Shown piece by piece: positions 1-5,998 of a stretch of DNA of 6,549 bases. Position numbers and translations under genes: made by a program. The notes below the pieces were generated by a model that did no database searches, had not been told where the DNA came from, and was given only the letters and a program-made list of their open reading frames with translations. Position 1 is the stretch's first letter, and each line of letters opens with the position of its first letter. Origin of the DNA: an uncultured Clostridia bacterium (GTDB taxonomy: Bacteria > Bacillota > Clostridia > Christensenellales > Borkfalkiaceae); the NCBI GenBank assembly GCA_905235765.1, contig CAJOMM010000084.1, positions 1-6,549 on the forward strand, in the 5' to 3' direction.

Positions 1-1
1 T

Positions 2-77
2 TGGAGCTGCTAACCGGATTCGAACCGGTGACCTCGTCCTTACCAAGGACGTGCTCTACCTGCTGAGCCATAGCAGC
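2..77 (-). tRNA. tRNA-Thr, anticodon GGT
   Basis: On the minus strand the sequence folds as a complete cloverleaf. The acceptor stem pairs GCTGCTA (77-71) with TAGCAGC (12-6), followed by discriminator T and an encoded CCA (4-2). The anticodon stem CGTCC/GGACG (51-47 with 39-35) closes the 7-nt loop TTGGTAA, whose central triplet GGT (44-42) reads ACC and ACT threonine codons. The T arm CCGGT-TCGAATC-ACCGG-type stem-loop lies at 13-29 and has the standard TTCGAA loop. The D arm contains GGCTCAGCAGGTAGAGC. It lies downstream of the SRP RNA on the same strand but has its own promoter. Any further tRNA in a cluster would be beyond the window start. Confidence 0.97.
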
Positions 78-96
78 GACAATCAAATGCTTATTC

Positions 97-125
97 ATTA
101 TAGTAAATTATACATTTTTTGTCAA
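97..125 (-). promoter_or_regulatory. Sigma-A-type promoter of tRNA-Thr
   Basis: On the minus strand a perfect TTGACA (-35, 125-120) is separated by exactly 17 bp from a perfect TATAAT (-10, 102-97). The expected start of transcription is near 89-91, about 12-14 nt ahead of the mature tRNA 5' end at 77. Full consensus at both boxes is what a strong stable-RNA promoter should look like. A second TATAAT at 112-107 has no suitably spaced -35 box. Confidence 0.9.
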
Positions 126-174
126 TATAATTTCAGTCAAAAAAGAAATTTTTTTTGCTTTTTAATAAAAAATC

Positions 175-193
175 GCTTTATAAGGCTTTATAA
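175..193. repeat. Tandem 9-bp repeat GCTTTATAA
   Basis: GCTTTATAA occurs at 175-183 and again at 185-193 with one G between. It sits in the AT-rich spacer between the SRP RNA hairpin and the tRNA-Thr promoter. No function is apparent. It could be a protein-binding site or chance in AT-rich DNA. Confidence 0.5.
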
Positions 194-199
194 TTTTTA

Positions 200-226
200 C
201 CGCCCACGAAATTTTTTCGTGGGCGG
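200..226 (-). terminator. 12-bp perfect hairpin after SRP RNA, possible terminator
   Basis: CCGCCCACGAAA (200-211) pairs perfectly with TTTCGTGGGCGG (215-226) across a 3-nt loop. In the direction of SRP RNA transcription it begins 14 nt beyond the SRP 3' end, so it is the natural candidate to stop that transcript. It is atypical: reading leftward the stem is followed by TAAAAATTA rather than a run of T. A T6 run lies before the hairpin (240-235), directly after the SRP terminal helix. Reading rightward it is followed by AAATTTTC. The hairpin is certain as a sequence feature; the terminator role is inferred from position. Confidence 0.5.
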
Positions 227-240
227 AAATTTTCAAAAAA

Positions 241-505
241 CCGTGCATCTTAAATCGACGTACAACGCCGAAGCGGTAACCCGACAGGTAACTCCTTCAA
301 AGCAACCTTATGGCACACGCGTTTATCCGTTTAGTGCTGCTGCATTCCTGCCCTGACACGGTTCGCGGGAACGCGTTGCACAAGACCTTGATATCAACGC
401 CCCTTATCGGGCGCAACCTTCCACGTAATACGCCTCAATAAGCATTCTGTTCCGCTAAAGCGAATTGCGGACGACAGGGCATCGCTGACTCCCCACATAG
501 CACGG
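241..505 (-). ncRNA. ffs: Signal recognition particle RNA, bacterial large type (scRNA)
   Basis: The RNA component of the signal recognition particle, which with Ffh delivers nascent membrane and secreted proteins to the membrane. At about 265 nt it has the long Gram-positive form with an Alu domain. Ends were set by terminal pairing of CCGTGC (505-500) with GCACGG (246-241). The 5' part has the Alu-like run GTGGGGAG...GATGCCCTGT that I recognise from Bacillus scRNA. The S-domain core lies at 357-336: GTCAGG and AGCAGC form the symmetric Ffh-binding loop, and the GCA/TGC stem is capped by a GGAA tetraloop (348-345). The 3' end GTGCACGG-like block is also family-typical. A T6 run directly follows at 240-235. 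Short open frames overlapping this stretch are not genes. Confidence 0.95.
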
Positions 506-512
506 TAAATAC

Positions 513-541
513 ATTTTATATCAAAAGCAGAAATTAAGCAA
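513..541 (-). promoter_or_regulatory. Promoter of SRP RNA
   Basis: On the minus strand TTGCTT (-35, 541-536) is spaced 17 bp from TAAAAT (-10, 518-513; five of six consensus bases). Initiation 7-8 nt past the -10 box falls at about 505-506, coinciding with the 5' end of the SRP RNA predicted independently from its terminal helix. That agreement is the main support. Confidence 0.75.
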
Positions 542-579
542 GTTTTTTTGGTAAAAAATCTTATTTTGCGAAAATTAAC

Positions 580-608
580 TTTACAAAAACGACAAATAAT
601 TTTATACT
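580..608 (+). promoter_or_regulatory. Promoter of ileS and the downstream operon
   Basis: TTTACA (580-585) and TATACT (603-608) are separated by 17 bp, each one or two bases from sigma-A consensus. Transcription would start near 615, giving a leader of only about 38 nt before the ileS ATG at 653. That leader is too short for a T-box, and nothing in 506-652 resembles T-box elements, so this promoter appears to be constitutive or regulated in some other way. An overlapping TATTAT at 608-613 is an alternative -10 box. Confidence 0.65.
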
Positions 609-642
609 ATTATAGTAAACTTCATAAAGATAAAACTATACC

Positions 643-646
643 GGAG
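643..646 (+). promoter_or_regulatory. Ribosome binding site deciding the ileS start
   Basis: GGAG with a 6-nt spacer precedes the ATG at 653. This selects the ATG over the in-frame TTG at 548, which would add 35 residues unlike the family and would place the promoter inside the gene. Confidence 0.8.
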
Positions 647-652
647 CGATTT

Positions 653-3580
653 ATGTATAAGAAAGTAGATTCGTCTTTAAATTTTTTGGACAGGGAAAAA
701 GAGATTCTTGAATTTTGGAAAGAAAACGAAATTTTTCTTAAAAATCAGGAAAGGAACGAGGGGAGTCGTGAATTTACATTTTACGACGGACCGCCAACGG
801 CTAACGGGAAACCGCATATCGGACATATTTTGACGAGGGTTATTAAAGATATAATACCGCGTTATCACGTTATGAAAGGCGACCACTGTTTAAGAAAGGC
901 AGGCTGGGATACGCACGGGCTTCCCGTAGAACTTGAAGTTGAAAAACTTTTGGGGATAGACGGTAAACCGGAGATTGAAAAGTACGGTATAGAGCCTTTT
1001 ATAAAAAAATGTAAAGAAAGCGTATGGAAATATAAAACCGAGTGGGAAAAAATGAGCGACCGCGTCGGTTACTGGGCGGATATGGAAAATCCTTATATTA
1101 CCTACGACGACAAATATATAGAATCCGAATGGTGGGCGCTGAAAGAAATTGCGAATAAAGGACTGTTATATAAAGGATATAAAATAGTTCCGTATTGTCC
1201 GCGTTGCGGAACCGCGCTTTCTTCACACGAAGTAGCCCAGGGATATAAAGACGTAAAAGAGACTTCTGTTTTTGTGGCGTTTAAGGCTAAAGGGAAAGAG
1301 AACACTTATTTCCTTGCCTGGACCACTACGCCGTGGACGCTTCCTAACAATATGGCGTTATGTATGAATCCTGCGGAAATTTATTCCGAGATAGAAACGG
1401 ATGACGGTACGCATTTTATACTTGCCAAAGCGTTGGTCGACAAATATTTCGAAAATTACACTACCGTTTCTGAAAAAACGGGCAAAGATTACGAATATGC
1501 GGAATACGAACCGCTTTTTGATTTCGTCGAAAAGGAAATAAAAGACAGCGGTAAAAAGGCGTATTTCGTTACCTGCGCCGATTACGTAACTATGGAAGAC
1601 GGTACGGGTATCGTTCACATAGCTCCGGTGTTCGGAGAAGACGACCACATCGTGGGCGACAGGTACGATCTGCCTTCCGTTAAACTCGTTGATCCGCAGG
1701 GAAATCTTGACGCGCGTTGCGGAAAATTTGCCGGTATTTTCGTCAAAGACGCAGACAAGCTTATTATAAAAGACTTAAAAGAACGCAAGTTGCTGTTCAA
1801 AACTATGGAATTTACCCATAGTTATCCTTTCTGTTGGCGTTGCGATACTCCGCTTTTGTATTATCCGAGGGAGAGTTGGTTTATCAAAATGACGGCAGTT
1901 AAAGACAGGCTGCTTGCCGCCAACGATTCGATAAACTGGATGCCCGAAACCATTAAAAAGGGCAGGATGGGGAACTTTCTCGAAAACGTTATCGACTGGG
2001 GTATTTCCAGAGAGCGTTATTGGGGAACTCCGCTTCCGGTATGGGTATGTAATAAATGCGGCAAGGTTCACGTTATAGGCAGCAAAAAAGAACTGAAGGA
2101 ACTTTGTCATATAGAAGGTGATATCGAACTTCATAGACCGTATATCGACGAATGCACTTTCGAGTGTGAATGCGGCGGAACGTTTATAAGAGAAAAGGAC
2201 GTTATAGACTGTTGGTTCGATTCAGGGTCCATGCCTTTTGCGCAGTTCCATTATCCTTTTGAAAACAAAGAATTATTTGAGAGCCATTTCCCGGCGGATT
2301 TTATTTCTGAAGCTATAGATCAGACGCGCGGATGGTTTTACACGCTTTTAGCCGTGTCTACGTTGCTGTTCGATAAAGCGCCGTTTAAGAATTGTATAGT
2401 TTTAGGGCACGTCAACGATAAAAACGGTATTAAAATGAGTAAGCATAAAGGCAACGTTGTAGATCCGTGGACTGTTCTCGATAAACAGGGTGCTGACGCC
2501 GTAAGATGGTATTTTTATACCGGTTCCGCGCCATGGCTTCCCTCGAGATTTTACGAAGACGCGGTATCGGAAGCGCAGAGAAAGTTTATGGGCACGCTTT
2601 GGAACACCTATGCCTTCTTCGTGTTATATGCGGAAATAGATAAATTCGATCCGAGAGAATACGAGCTGAAAGACCGTAAACTTTCGCTTATGGATAAATG
2701 GATATTGTCCAAACTGAATACTTTAATTAAGACGGTCGATAACGGACTTGCTTCGTACGATATATTCGGATCAGCGCGCGCGCTTTCCGCGTTTACCGAC
2801 GATCTGTCAAACTGGTACGTAAGACGTGGCAGAGAAAGATACTGGGGACACGATATGACCGAAGATAAAGCGTCTGCTTACGCTACGCTTTACACGGTTT
2901 TAGTAACCATGGCGAAGCTTTCCGCGCCGTTTACTCCGTTTATGGCAGAATCGATTTATCAGAATCTCGTTCCGCAGTTTTATAAAGACGCGCCGATATC
3001 CGTTCACCTCTGCGATTTTCCGAAATGCAACGAAAACGCTATAGATAGGGAGTTAGAGGAAGGCATGCAAAACGTACTCGATATAGTCGTTCTCGGTAGG
3101 GCTTGCAGGAATTCCGCCAACATAAAGAACCGTCAACCTCTTTCCAAAGTTTACGTATGCAGCGACAGAAAGGTGGAACTATCCGGGGATTTACTGAATA
3201 TTGCAAAAGATGAACTTAACGTTAAAGAGATAGAAAATTTGGTAGACGCAGGGAAGTTTGTGTCATACTCGATAAAGCCGCAATTAAAGACTTTAGGCCC
3301 GAAATACGGCGCAAAACTCGGCAATATAAAACAATTTTTAGCGACTTGCGACGCGAACGCCGTCGTTTCCGCAGTAAAGAAAGGCGAGACGTATAAGGCG
3401 GAGTTTAACGGCGACGAATTTGAATTTACCGACGGCGATCTTTTGATAGAGAGTAAGAGTGTGGAAGGATACGTTTCCGCCAGCGACAGCGGACTTACGG
3501 TCGTGATGGATACGGAAGTAACGCCCGAACTTTACAGAGAAGGCGTTGAAAGAGAACTCCAAAGTTCAAACGATGCGTAA
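653..3580 (+). CDS. ileS: Isoleucyl-tRNA synthetase, type 2, frameshifted near its C-terminus
   Basis: Cytoplasmic class Ia synthetase that charges tRNA-Ile with isoleucine using ATP and clears mischarged valine by editing. The frame gives 975 residues. Visible landmarks are the N-terminal LNFLDREKEILEFW segment and FYDGPPTANGKPHIGH with the HIGH motif (residues 55-58). The CP1 editing domain follows, with TTTPWTLPNN (about 224-233) and GTGIVHIAPVFGEDD (about 317-331). CPRCG, CWRC and CNKCG cysteine pairs, DCWFDSGSMPFA and KMSKH (594-598, the KMSKS loop) come next, then the anticodon-binding helical domain. The overall pattern matches clostridial type 2 enzymes, the group known for eukaryote-like sequence and low mupirocin sensitivity. 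The protein matches the family through VEREL (Leu969, codon 3557-3559), then has six unrelated residues QSSNDA and a stop. The normal last ~73 residues are in the +1 frame (3561-3782). The start is fixed by a GGAG site and by alignment to MYKKVD-type N-termini. Identity is certain; whether the gene is intact in the cell is not. Confidence 0.95.
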   Translation: MYKKVDSSLNFLDREKEILEFWKENEIFLKNQERNEGSREFTFYDGPPTANGKPHIGHILTRVIKDIIPRYHVMKGDHCLRKAGWDTHGLPVELEVEKLLGIDGKPEIEKYGIEPFIKKCKESVWKYKTEWEKMSDRVGYWADMENPYITYDDKYIESEWWALKEIANKGLLYKGYKIVPYCPRCGTALSSHEVAQGYKDVKETSVFVAFKAKGKENTYFLAWTTTPWTLPNNMALCMNPAEIYSEIETDDGTHFILAKALVDKYFENYTTVSEKTGKDYEYAEYEPLFDFVEKEIKDSGKKAYFVTCADYVTMEDGTGIVHIAPVFGEDDHIVGDRYDLPSVKLVDPQGNLDARCGKFAGIFVKDADKLIIKDLKERKLLFKTMEFTHSYPFCWRCDTPLLYYPRESWFIKMTAVKDRLLAANDSINWMPETIKKGRMGNFLENVIDWGISRERYWGTPLPVWVCNKCGKVHVIGSKKELKELCHIEGDIELHRPYIDECTFECECGGTFIREKDVIDCWFDSGSMPFAQFHYPFENKELFESHFPADFISEAIDQTRGWFYTLLAVSTLLFDKAPFKNCIVLGHVNDKNGIKMSKHKGNVVDPWTVLDKQGADAVRWYFYTGSAPWLPSRFYEDAVSEAQRKFMGTLWNTYAFFVLYAEIDKFDPREYELKDRKLSLMDKWILSKLNTLIKTVDNGLASYDIFGSARALSAFTDDLSNWYVRRGRERYWGHDMTEDKASAYATLYTVLVTMAKLSAPFTPFMAESIYQNLVPQFYKDAPISVHLCDFPKCNENAIDRELEEGMQNVLDIVVLGRACRNSANIKNRQPLSKVYVCSDRKVELSGDLLNIAKDELNVKEIENLVDAGKFVSYSIKPQLKTLGPKYGAKLGNIKQFLATCDANAVVSAVKKGETYKAEFNGDEFEFTDGDLLIESKSVEGYVSASDSGLTVVMDTEVTPELYREGVERELQSSNDA
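3557..3563 (+). other. Frameshift point in ileS
   Basis: Codon CTC (3557-3559, Leu969) is the last family-like codon in the ileS frame. AAA (3561-3563) opens the family-like continuation in the next frame, with C3560 as the extra base. As I recall the family, the order here is R-E-L/I-x-S/N-K/R-I/V-Q, so one residue plus two bases seem to be missing, a net 5-nt loss. A deletion between short CTC repeats, in an ancestor like GAACTCnnCTCCAAAG, would explain it. CTCC is not a strongly slippery +1 site. Confidence 0.8.
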
Positions 3581-3782
3581 GGAGGCAGGGTTTGACGTCG
3601 TTGACAGAATAAGGGTATATTATACGGTGGACGGCGACGTAGTAAAATCTGCGATAAACGGAACGGCGTTCAGATCGGTAGTTCTTGCCGACGAGGTAAT
3701 CGAAGGGAATTACGAAGGGTACACTAAAGAGCTCGACGTAAACGGCACAACCGTAACGGTAACAGTGGTAAAGGTAAAATAA
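3561..3782 (+). pseudogene. ileS: C-terminal part of IleRS, out of frame with the rest of ileS
   Basis: This frame encodes 73 residues, KVQTMRKEAGFDVVDRIRVY... to ...VTVTVVKVK, which match the C-terminal end of type 2 IleRS and no independent protein. The first conserved segment, VQTMRKEAGF, directly continues the VEREL of the upstream frame. Joined, the two parts give about 1042 residues, the expected size. The stop TAA (3780-3782) overlaps the next ATG in a TAATG, as expected for the true 3' end of ileS in this operon. If it is translated separately, the only ATG near its start is at 3573 (69 residues). That ATG lies 2 nt ahead of the premature stop at 3578 and has no upstream ribosome binding site; a TTG at 3546 is also in frame. 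More likely it is the broken end of ileS, or an artefact. Confidence 0.85.
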
Positions 3783-4657
3783 TGAAAGCCGCAGACTGGC
3801 AGGATTATTCGGTAATAGCCACCGGCAACGGATATAAGTTAGAACGCTGGGGAAAAATATATTTGCTTCGTCCGGACCCTCAGGTTATTTGGGACAGCGA
3901 GTTTAAGTTGGACGAATATAAGAAGTTATCGGCAAAGTATATAAGGAGCGAGACCGGCGGTGGGAAATGGGTTAAGATGGCGCAATTTCCGGAAGAGTGG
4001 ACGGTTTCCTATAAAGACCTTAAATTCAAAGTAAAGCCTATGGGCTTCAAGCATACCGGACTTTTCCCCGAACAGGCGGTGAATTGGGACTATATGCGCT
4101 CTCTTATAAAAAACGCCGACAGGGAAATCAGCGTTTTAAATCTTTTTGCTTATACCGGAGGCGCAACCTGCGCATGCCTTAAAGAAGGTGCGAAAGTATG
4201 CCACGTCGATTCTGCCAAAGCAATGGTAGAACGGGCTAAAGAAAACGTTGTCTTAAGCGGCGCGCCTGATGAAAAGGCGAGGTTTATAGTCGACGATTGC
4301 AGAAAATTCGTAGAAAGAGAGATTCGTCGCGGTAGAAAATACGACGCTATAATAATGGATCCTCCGTCTTACGGCAGGGGACCTAACGGAGAAACGTGGA
4401 AACTTGAAAACGAACTGTTTTCATTGGTAAAGACGTGCGTAAAAGTTTTGTCGGACAGACCTTTGTTTTTTCTTATCAACAGTTATACGACCGGGCTTCA
4501 ACCTCAAGTAATAAAAAACGTACTTGCAACTACGGTTCAAAAGGAGAAAGGCGGGTTTGTATCCGCTTACGAAGTAGGGCTTAAAACCGAGGAAGAAGGC
4601 ATAATTCTCCCTTGCGGAAACAGCGGAATCTGGACGGAAAAAGAAATAAATGGGTAA
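3782..4657 (+). CDS. Class I SAM-dependent methyltransferase, RlmI/RlmK-like
   Basis: A 291-residue soluble protein of the COG1092-type group, whose characterised members methylate 23S rRNA. The exact substrate here cannot be read from sequence. The N-terminal part (about 1-85) is a family-specific region with WGKIYLLRPDPQVIW. Then come HTGLFPEQAVNWDYM (91-105), the SAM-binding motif VLNLFAYTGGAT (118-129), an acidic residue after beta-2 in HVDSAKAM (Asp143), DDCRKF (171-176), and the catalytic-region motif DPPSYGRG (193-200). It ends with LFFLINSYTTG and a C-terminal strand near residue 285. No PUA or THUMP domain is evident. The ATG overlaps the ileS-family stop by one base (TAATG) and lacks a clear ribosome binding site, so translation is probably coupled to ileS. 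The premature ileS stop lies about 200 nt upstream and would disturb that coupling. The family call is firm; an rRNA target is an inference from relatives and context. Confidence 0.9.
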   Translation: MKAADWQDYSVIATGNGYKLERWGKIYLLRPDPQVIWDSEFKLDEYKKLSAKYIRSETGGGKWVKMAQFPEEWTVSYKDLKFKVKPMGFKHTGLFPEQAVNWDYMRSLIKNADREISVLNLFAYTGGATCACLKEGAKVCHVDSAKAMVERAKENVVLSGAPDEKARFIVDDCRKFVEREIRRGRKYDAIIMDPPSYGRGPNGETWKLENELFSLVKTCVKVLSDRPLFFLINSYTTGLQPQVIKNVLATTVQKEKGGFVSAYEVGLKTEEEGIILPCGNSGIWTEKEING

Positions 4658-4660
4658 ACT

Positions 4661-5371
4661 ATGGAAGATTTGACTATTTTATACGAAGATAATCATATAA
4701 TAGTGGTTTTAAAACCGCAGAACGTTCCGTCGTGTGAAGACGAAAGCAAAGACGAGGACATGCTAACCGCGATAAAAAAATATATAAAAGAAAAGTACAA
4801 TAAGCCCGGAAACGTATATCTGGGACTTGTTCACAGGCTTGATAGACCCACGGGCGGAGTAATGGTTTTTGCCAAATCCGGAAAGGCGGCTTCAAGACTT
4901 TCGGAACAGTTGAAAAGCGGCGATTTTGAAAAACGGTATCTCACCGTACTTACGGGCGTTCCGAAGGAAGAACAAGCGACTTTGACCCATTATATGAAAA
5001 AGAACGCCGTAAACAATATGGTGTACGTTTGTGCGCCGACGACCGAGGGGGCAAAATTTGCCGAACTCGAATATAAAGTGATAGACGTTAAAGACGGGCT
5101 TGCACTTACCGAAGTACGGCTTCATACGGGCAGGAGCCACCAGATACGGGTACAGATGCAACAGATAGGTTGCCCCGTATACGGCGATATGCGTTACGGC
5201 GGAGAGAACGCAAGGAAAGGTCGGCTTGCCTTATGGGCGTATTATCTTGCGTTTACCCATCCTGTAAGTAAAGACCGTTTGGTTTTTCGCGTCGAACCGC
5301 CTAAAGATATTTTGCCTTGGACGGAGTTCGATACCGAGTACGCAGTTAAAATAATACGTCCAAATTATTGA
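4661..5371 (+). CDS. RluA-family pseudouridine synthase
   Basis: A 236-residue enzyme that isomerises uridine to pseudouridine in rRNA or tRNA. It opens with LYEDNHIIVVLKPQNVPS, the usual start of the catalytic domain. The catalytic loop is LVHRLDRPTGG, with Asp61 as the predicted nucleophile. FEKRYLTVLTG (89-99) and LHTGRSHQIRVQM (154-166) with the conserved Arg and Gln follow, then GCPVYGDMRYGG (170-181) and LALWAYYLAFTHP (189-201). There is no N-terminal S4 RNA-binding domain, so it is the short form. Which uridine it modifies cannot be assigned. It starts 3 nt after the methyltransferase stop with no strong ribosome binding site, implying coupled translation. Next to ileS and the methyltransferase it forms a block of RNA-handling genes. 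Confidence 0.93.
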   Translation: MEDLTILYEDNHIIVVLKPQNVPSCEDESKDEDMLTAIKKYIKEKYNKPGNVYLGLVHRLDRPTGGVMVFAKSGKAASRLSEQLKSGDFEKRYLTVLTGVPKEEQATLTHYMKKNAVNNMVYVCAPTTEGAKFAELEYKVIDVKDGLALTEVRLHTGRSHQIRVQMQQIGCPVYGDMRYGGENARKGRLALWAYYLAFTHPVSKDRLVFRVEPPKDILPWTEFDTEYAVKIIRPNY

Positions 5372-5376
5372 TCGTC

Positions 5377-5380
5377 GGAG
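5377..5380 (+). promoter_or_regulatory. Ribosome binding site supporting a TTG start
   Basis: GGAG (5377-5380) lies 6 nt upstream of TTG at 5387 in the short gap after the pseudouridine synthase. It supports the non-ATG start of the first CHR gene, whose protein then begins with the hydrophobic N-terminus expected of the family. Confidence 0.75.
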
Positions 5381-5386
5381 AAAAAA

Positions 5387-5998
5387 TTGAAAAAGTTAAA
5401 ATCCCTTTTAATTCTGTTTATTACATTTTTTAAGATAGGAATCATAACGTTTGGCGGCGGATATGCGATGGTAGCTATTATTGAAAGGGAACTCGTTGAG
5501 AAAAAGAAATGGATATCTCACGAAGAATTTCTCGATATTATAGCCATCGCAGAATCTTCTCCCGGTCCGTTAGCCGTAAATTCAGCCACTTTCATAGGAT
5601 ATAAACTGAATAAATTTTTTGGATCTGTTTTTGCCACCATAGGCGTGGTATTGCCTTCGTTTATAATAATTTTCGTAATCTCGTTATTTTTTGATGAATT
5701 TTTAAAATTCAAATACGTTGGATACGCTTTTCGAGGTATACAGGCGGCGGTTGTTTTTCTTATAATTTCCGCGGGAATAAAGATGTTTAAGCACGTTGAA
5801 AAGACGCCTTTCAATATAACGATGACGGCGCTTACCATAGTTACGCTTATTCTTTTAGAAATTTTTGCGCTTAAATTTTCCACGGTATTTATAATTCTGA
5901 TAGGCGGAGGAATAGGGGTTTTCTTATATCTTTTCGGATATATAAAGAAGAAAAGGGGAAAAGAATCGGAAAAAAGCGGAGAGGAGAATAAAAAATGA
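5387..5998 (+). CDS. CHR-family (chromate transporter) half-size protein, first of a pair
   Basis: A 203-residue inner-membrane protein with a single CHR domain. Known CHR proteins export chromate, probably by exchange with sulfate or another anion, but many members have no tested substrate. Family motifs are FKIGIITFGGGYAM (15-28), AESSPGPLAVNSATFIGY (55-72), GVVLPSF (86-92) and GYAFRGIQAAVVFLI (112-126). Hydrophobic stretches near 6-30, 80-105, 115-132 and 143-185 fit several membrane spans. The C-terminus is a short charged tail rich in Lys and Glu. At about 200 residues it is the short form, which normally works with a second short partner, here the gene that follows. The ATGA overlap with that gene supports joint expression. 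The start is TTG, chosen by the GGAG site 6 nt upstream. The gene looks more AT-rich than its neighbours, in line with its hydrophobic content. Confidence 0.9.
   Translation: MKKLKSLLILFITFFKIGIITFGGGYAMVAIIERELVEKKKWISHEEFLDIIAIAESSPGPLAVNSATFIGYKLNKFFGSVFATIGVVLPSFIIIFVISLFFDEFLKFKYVGYAFRGIQAAVVFLIISAGIKMFKHVEKTPFNITMTALTIVTLILLEIFALKFSTVFIILIGGGIGVFLYLFGYIKKKRGKESEKSGEENKK

Noticed and set aside
97..140. Alternative tRNA promoter using TTGACT (140-135) and TATAAT (112-107)
   Set aside because: The spacer would be 22 bp, too long; the perfect TTGACA-17-TATAAT pair explains the gene better.
51..356. A 101-residue plus-strand open frame across the tRNA and SRP RNA region
   Set aside because: It runs antisense through tRNA-Thr, its promoter and the SRP RNA S domain, has no ribosome binding site and resembles no protein family.
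548..652. An upstream TTG start extending IleRS by 35 residues
   Set aside because: The extra residues are not family-like and include the predicted promoter; the ATG at 653 has a good GGAG site and begins with the family-typical N-terminus.
677..2134. Minus-strand open frames inside ileS, and similar ones at 3338-3562, 4674-5161 and 5518-5883
   Set aside because: They lie opposite strongly family-conserved coding sequence, lack ribosome binding sites and have no recognisable motifs; they are shadows of the real genes.
3557..3563. Programmed +1 frameshift at CTC-C
   Set aside because: Not ruled out, but the site is not strongly slippery, the shift would be far from the stop (3578), and the junction seems to lack conserved residues, so a deletion or artefact is the simpler reading.
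3546..3782. An independent 78-residue small gene starting at TTG 3546
   Set aside because: Its sequence is the C-terminal end of IleRS in a shifted frame, and the TTG start has no ribosome binding site.
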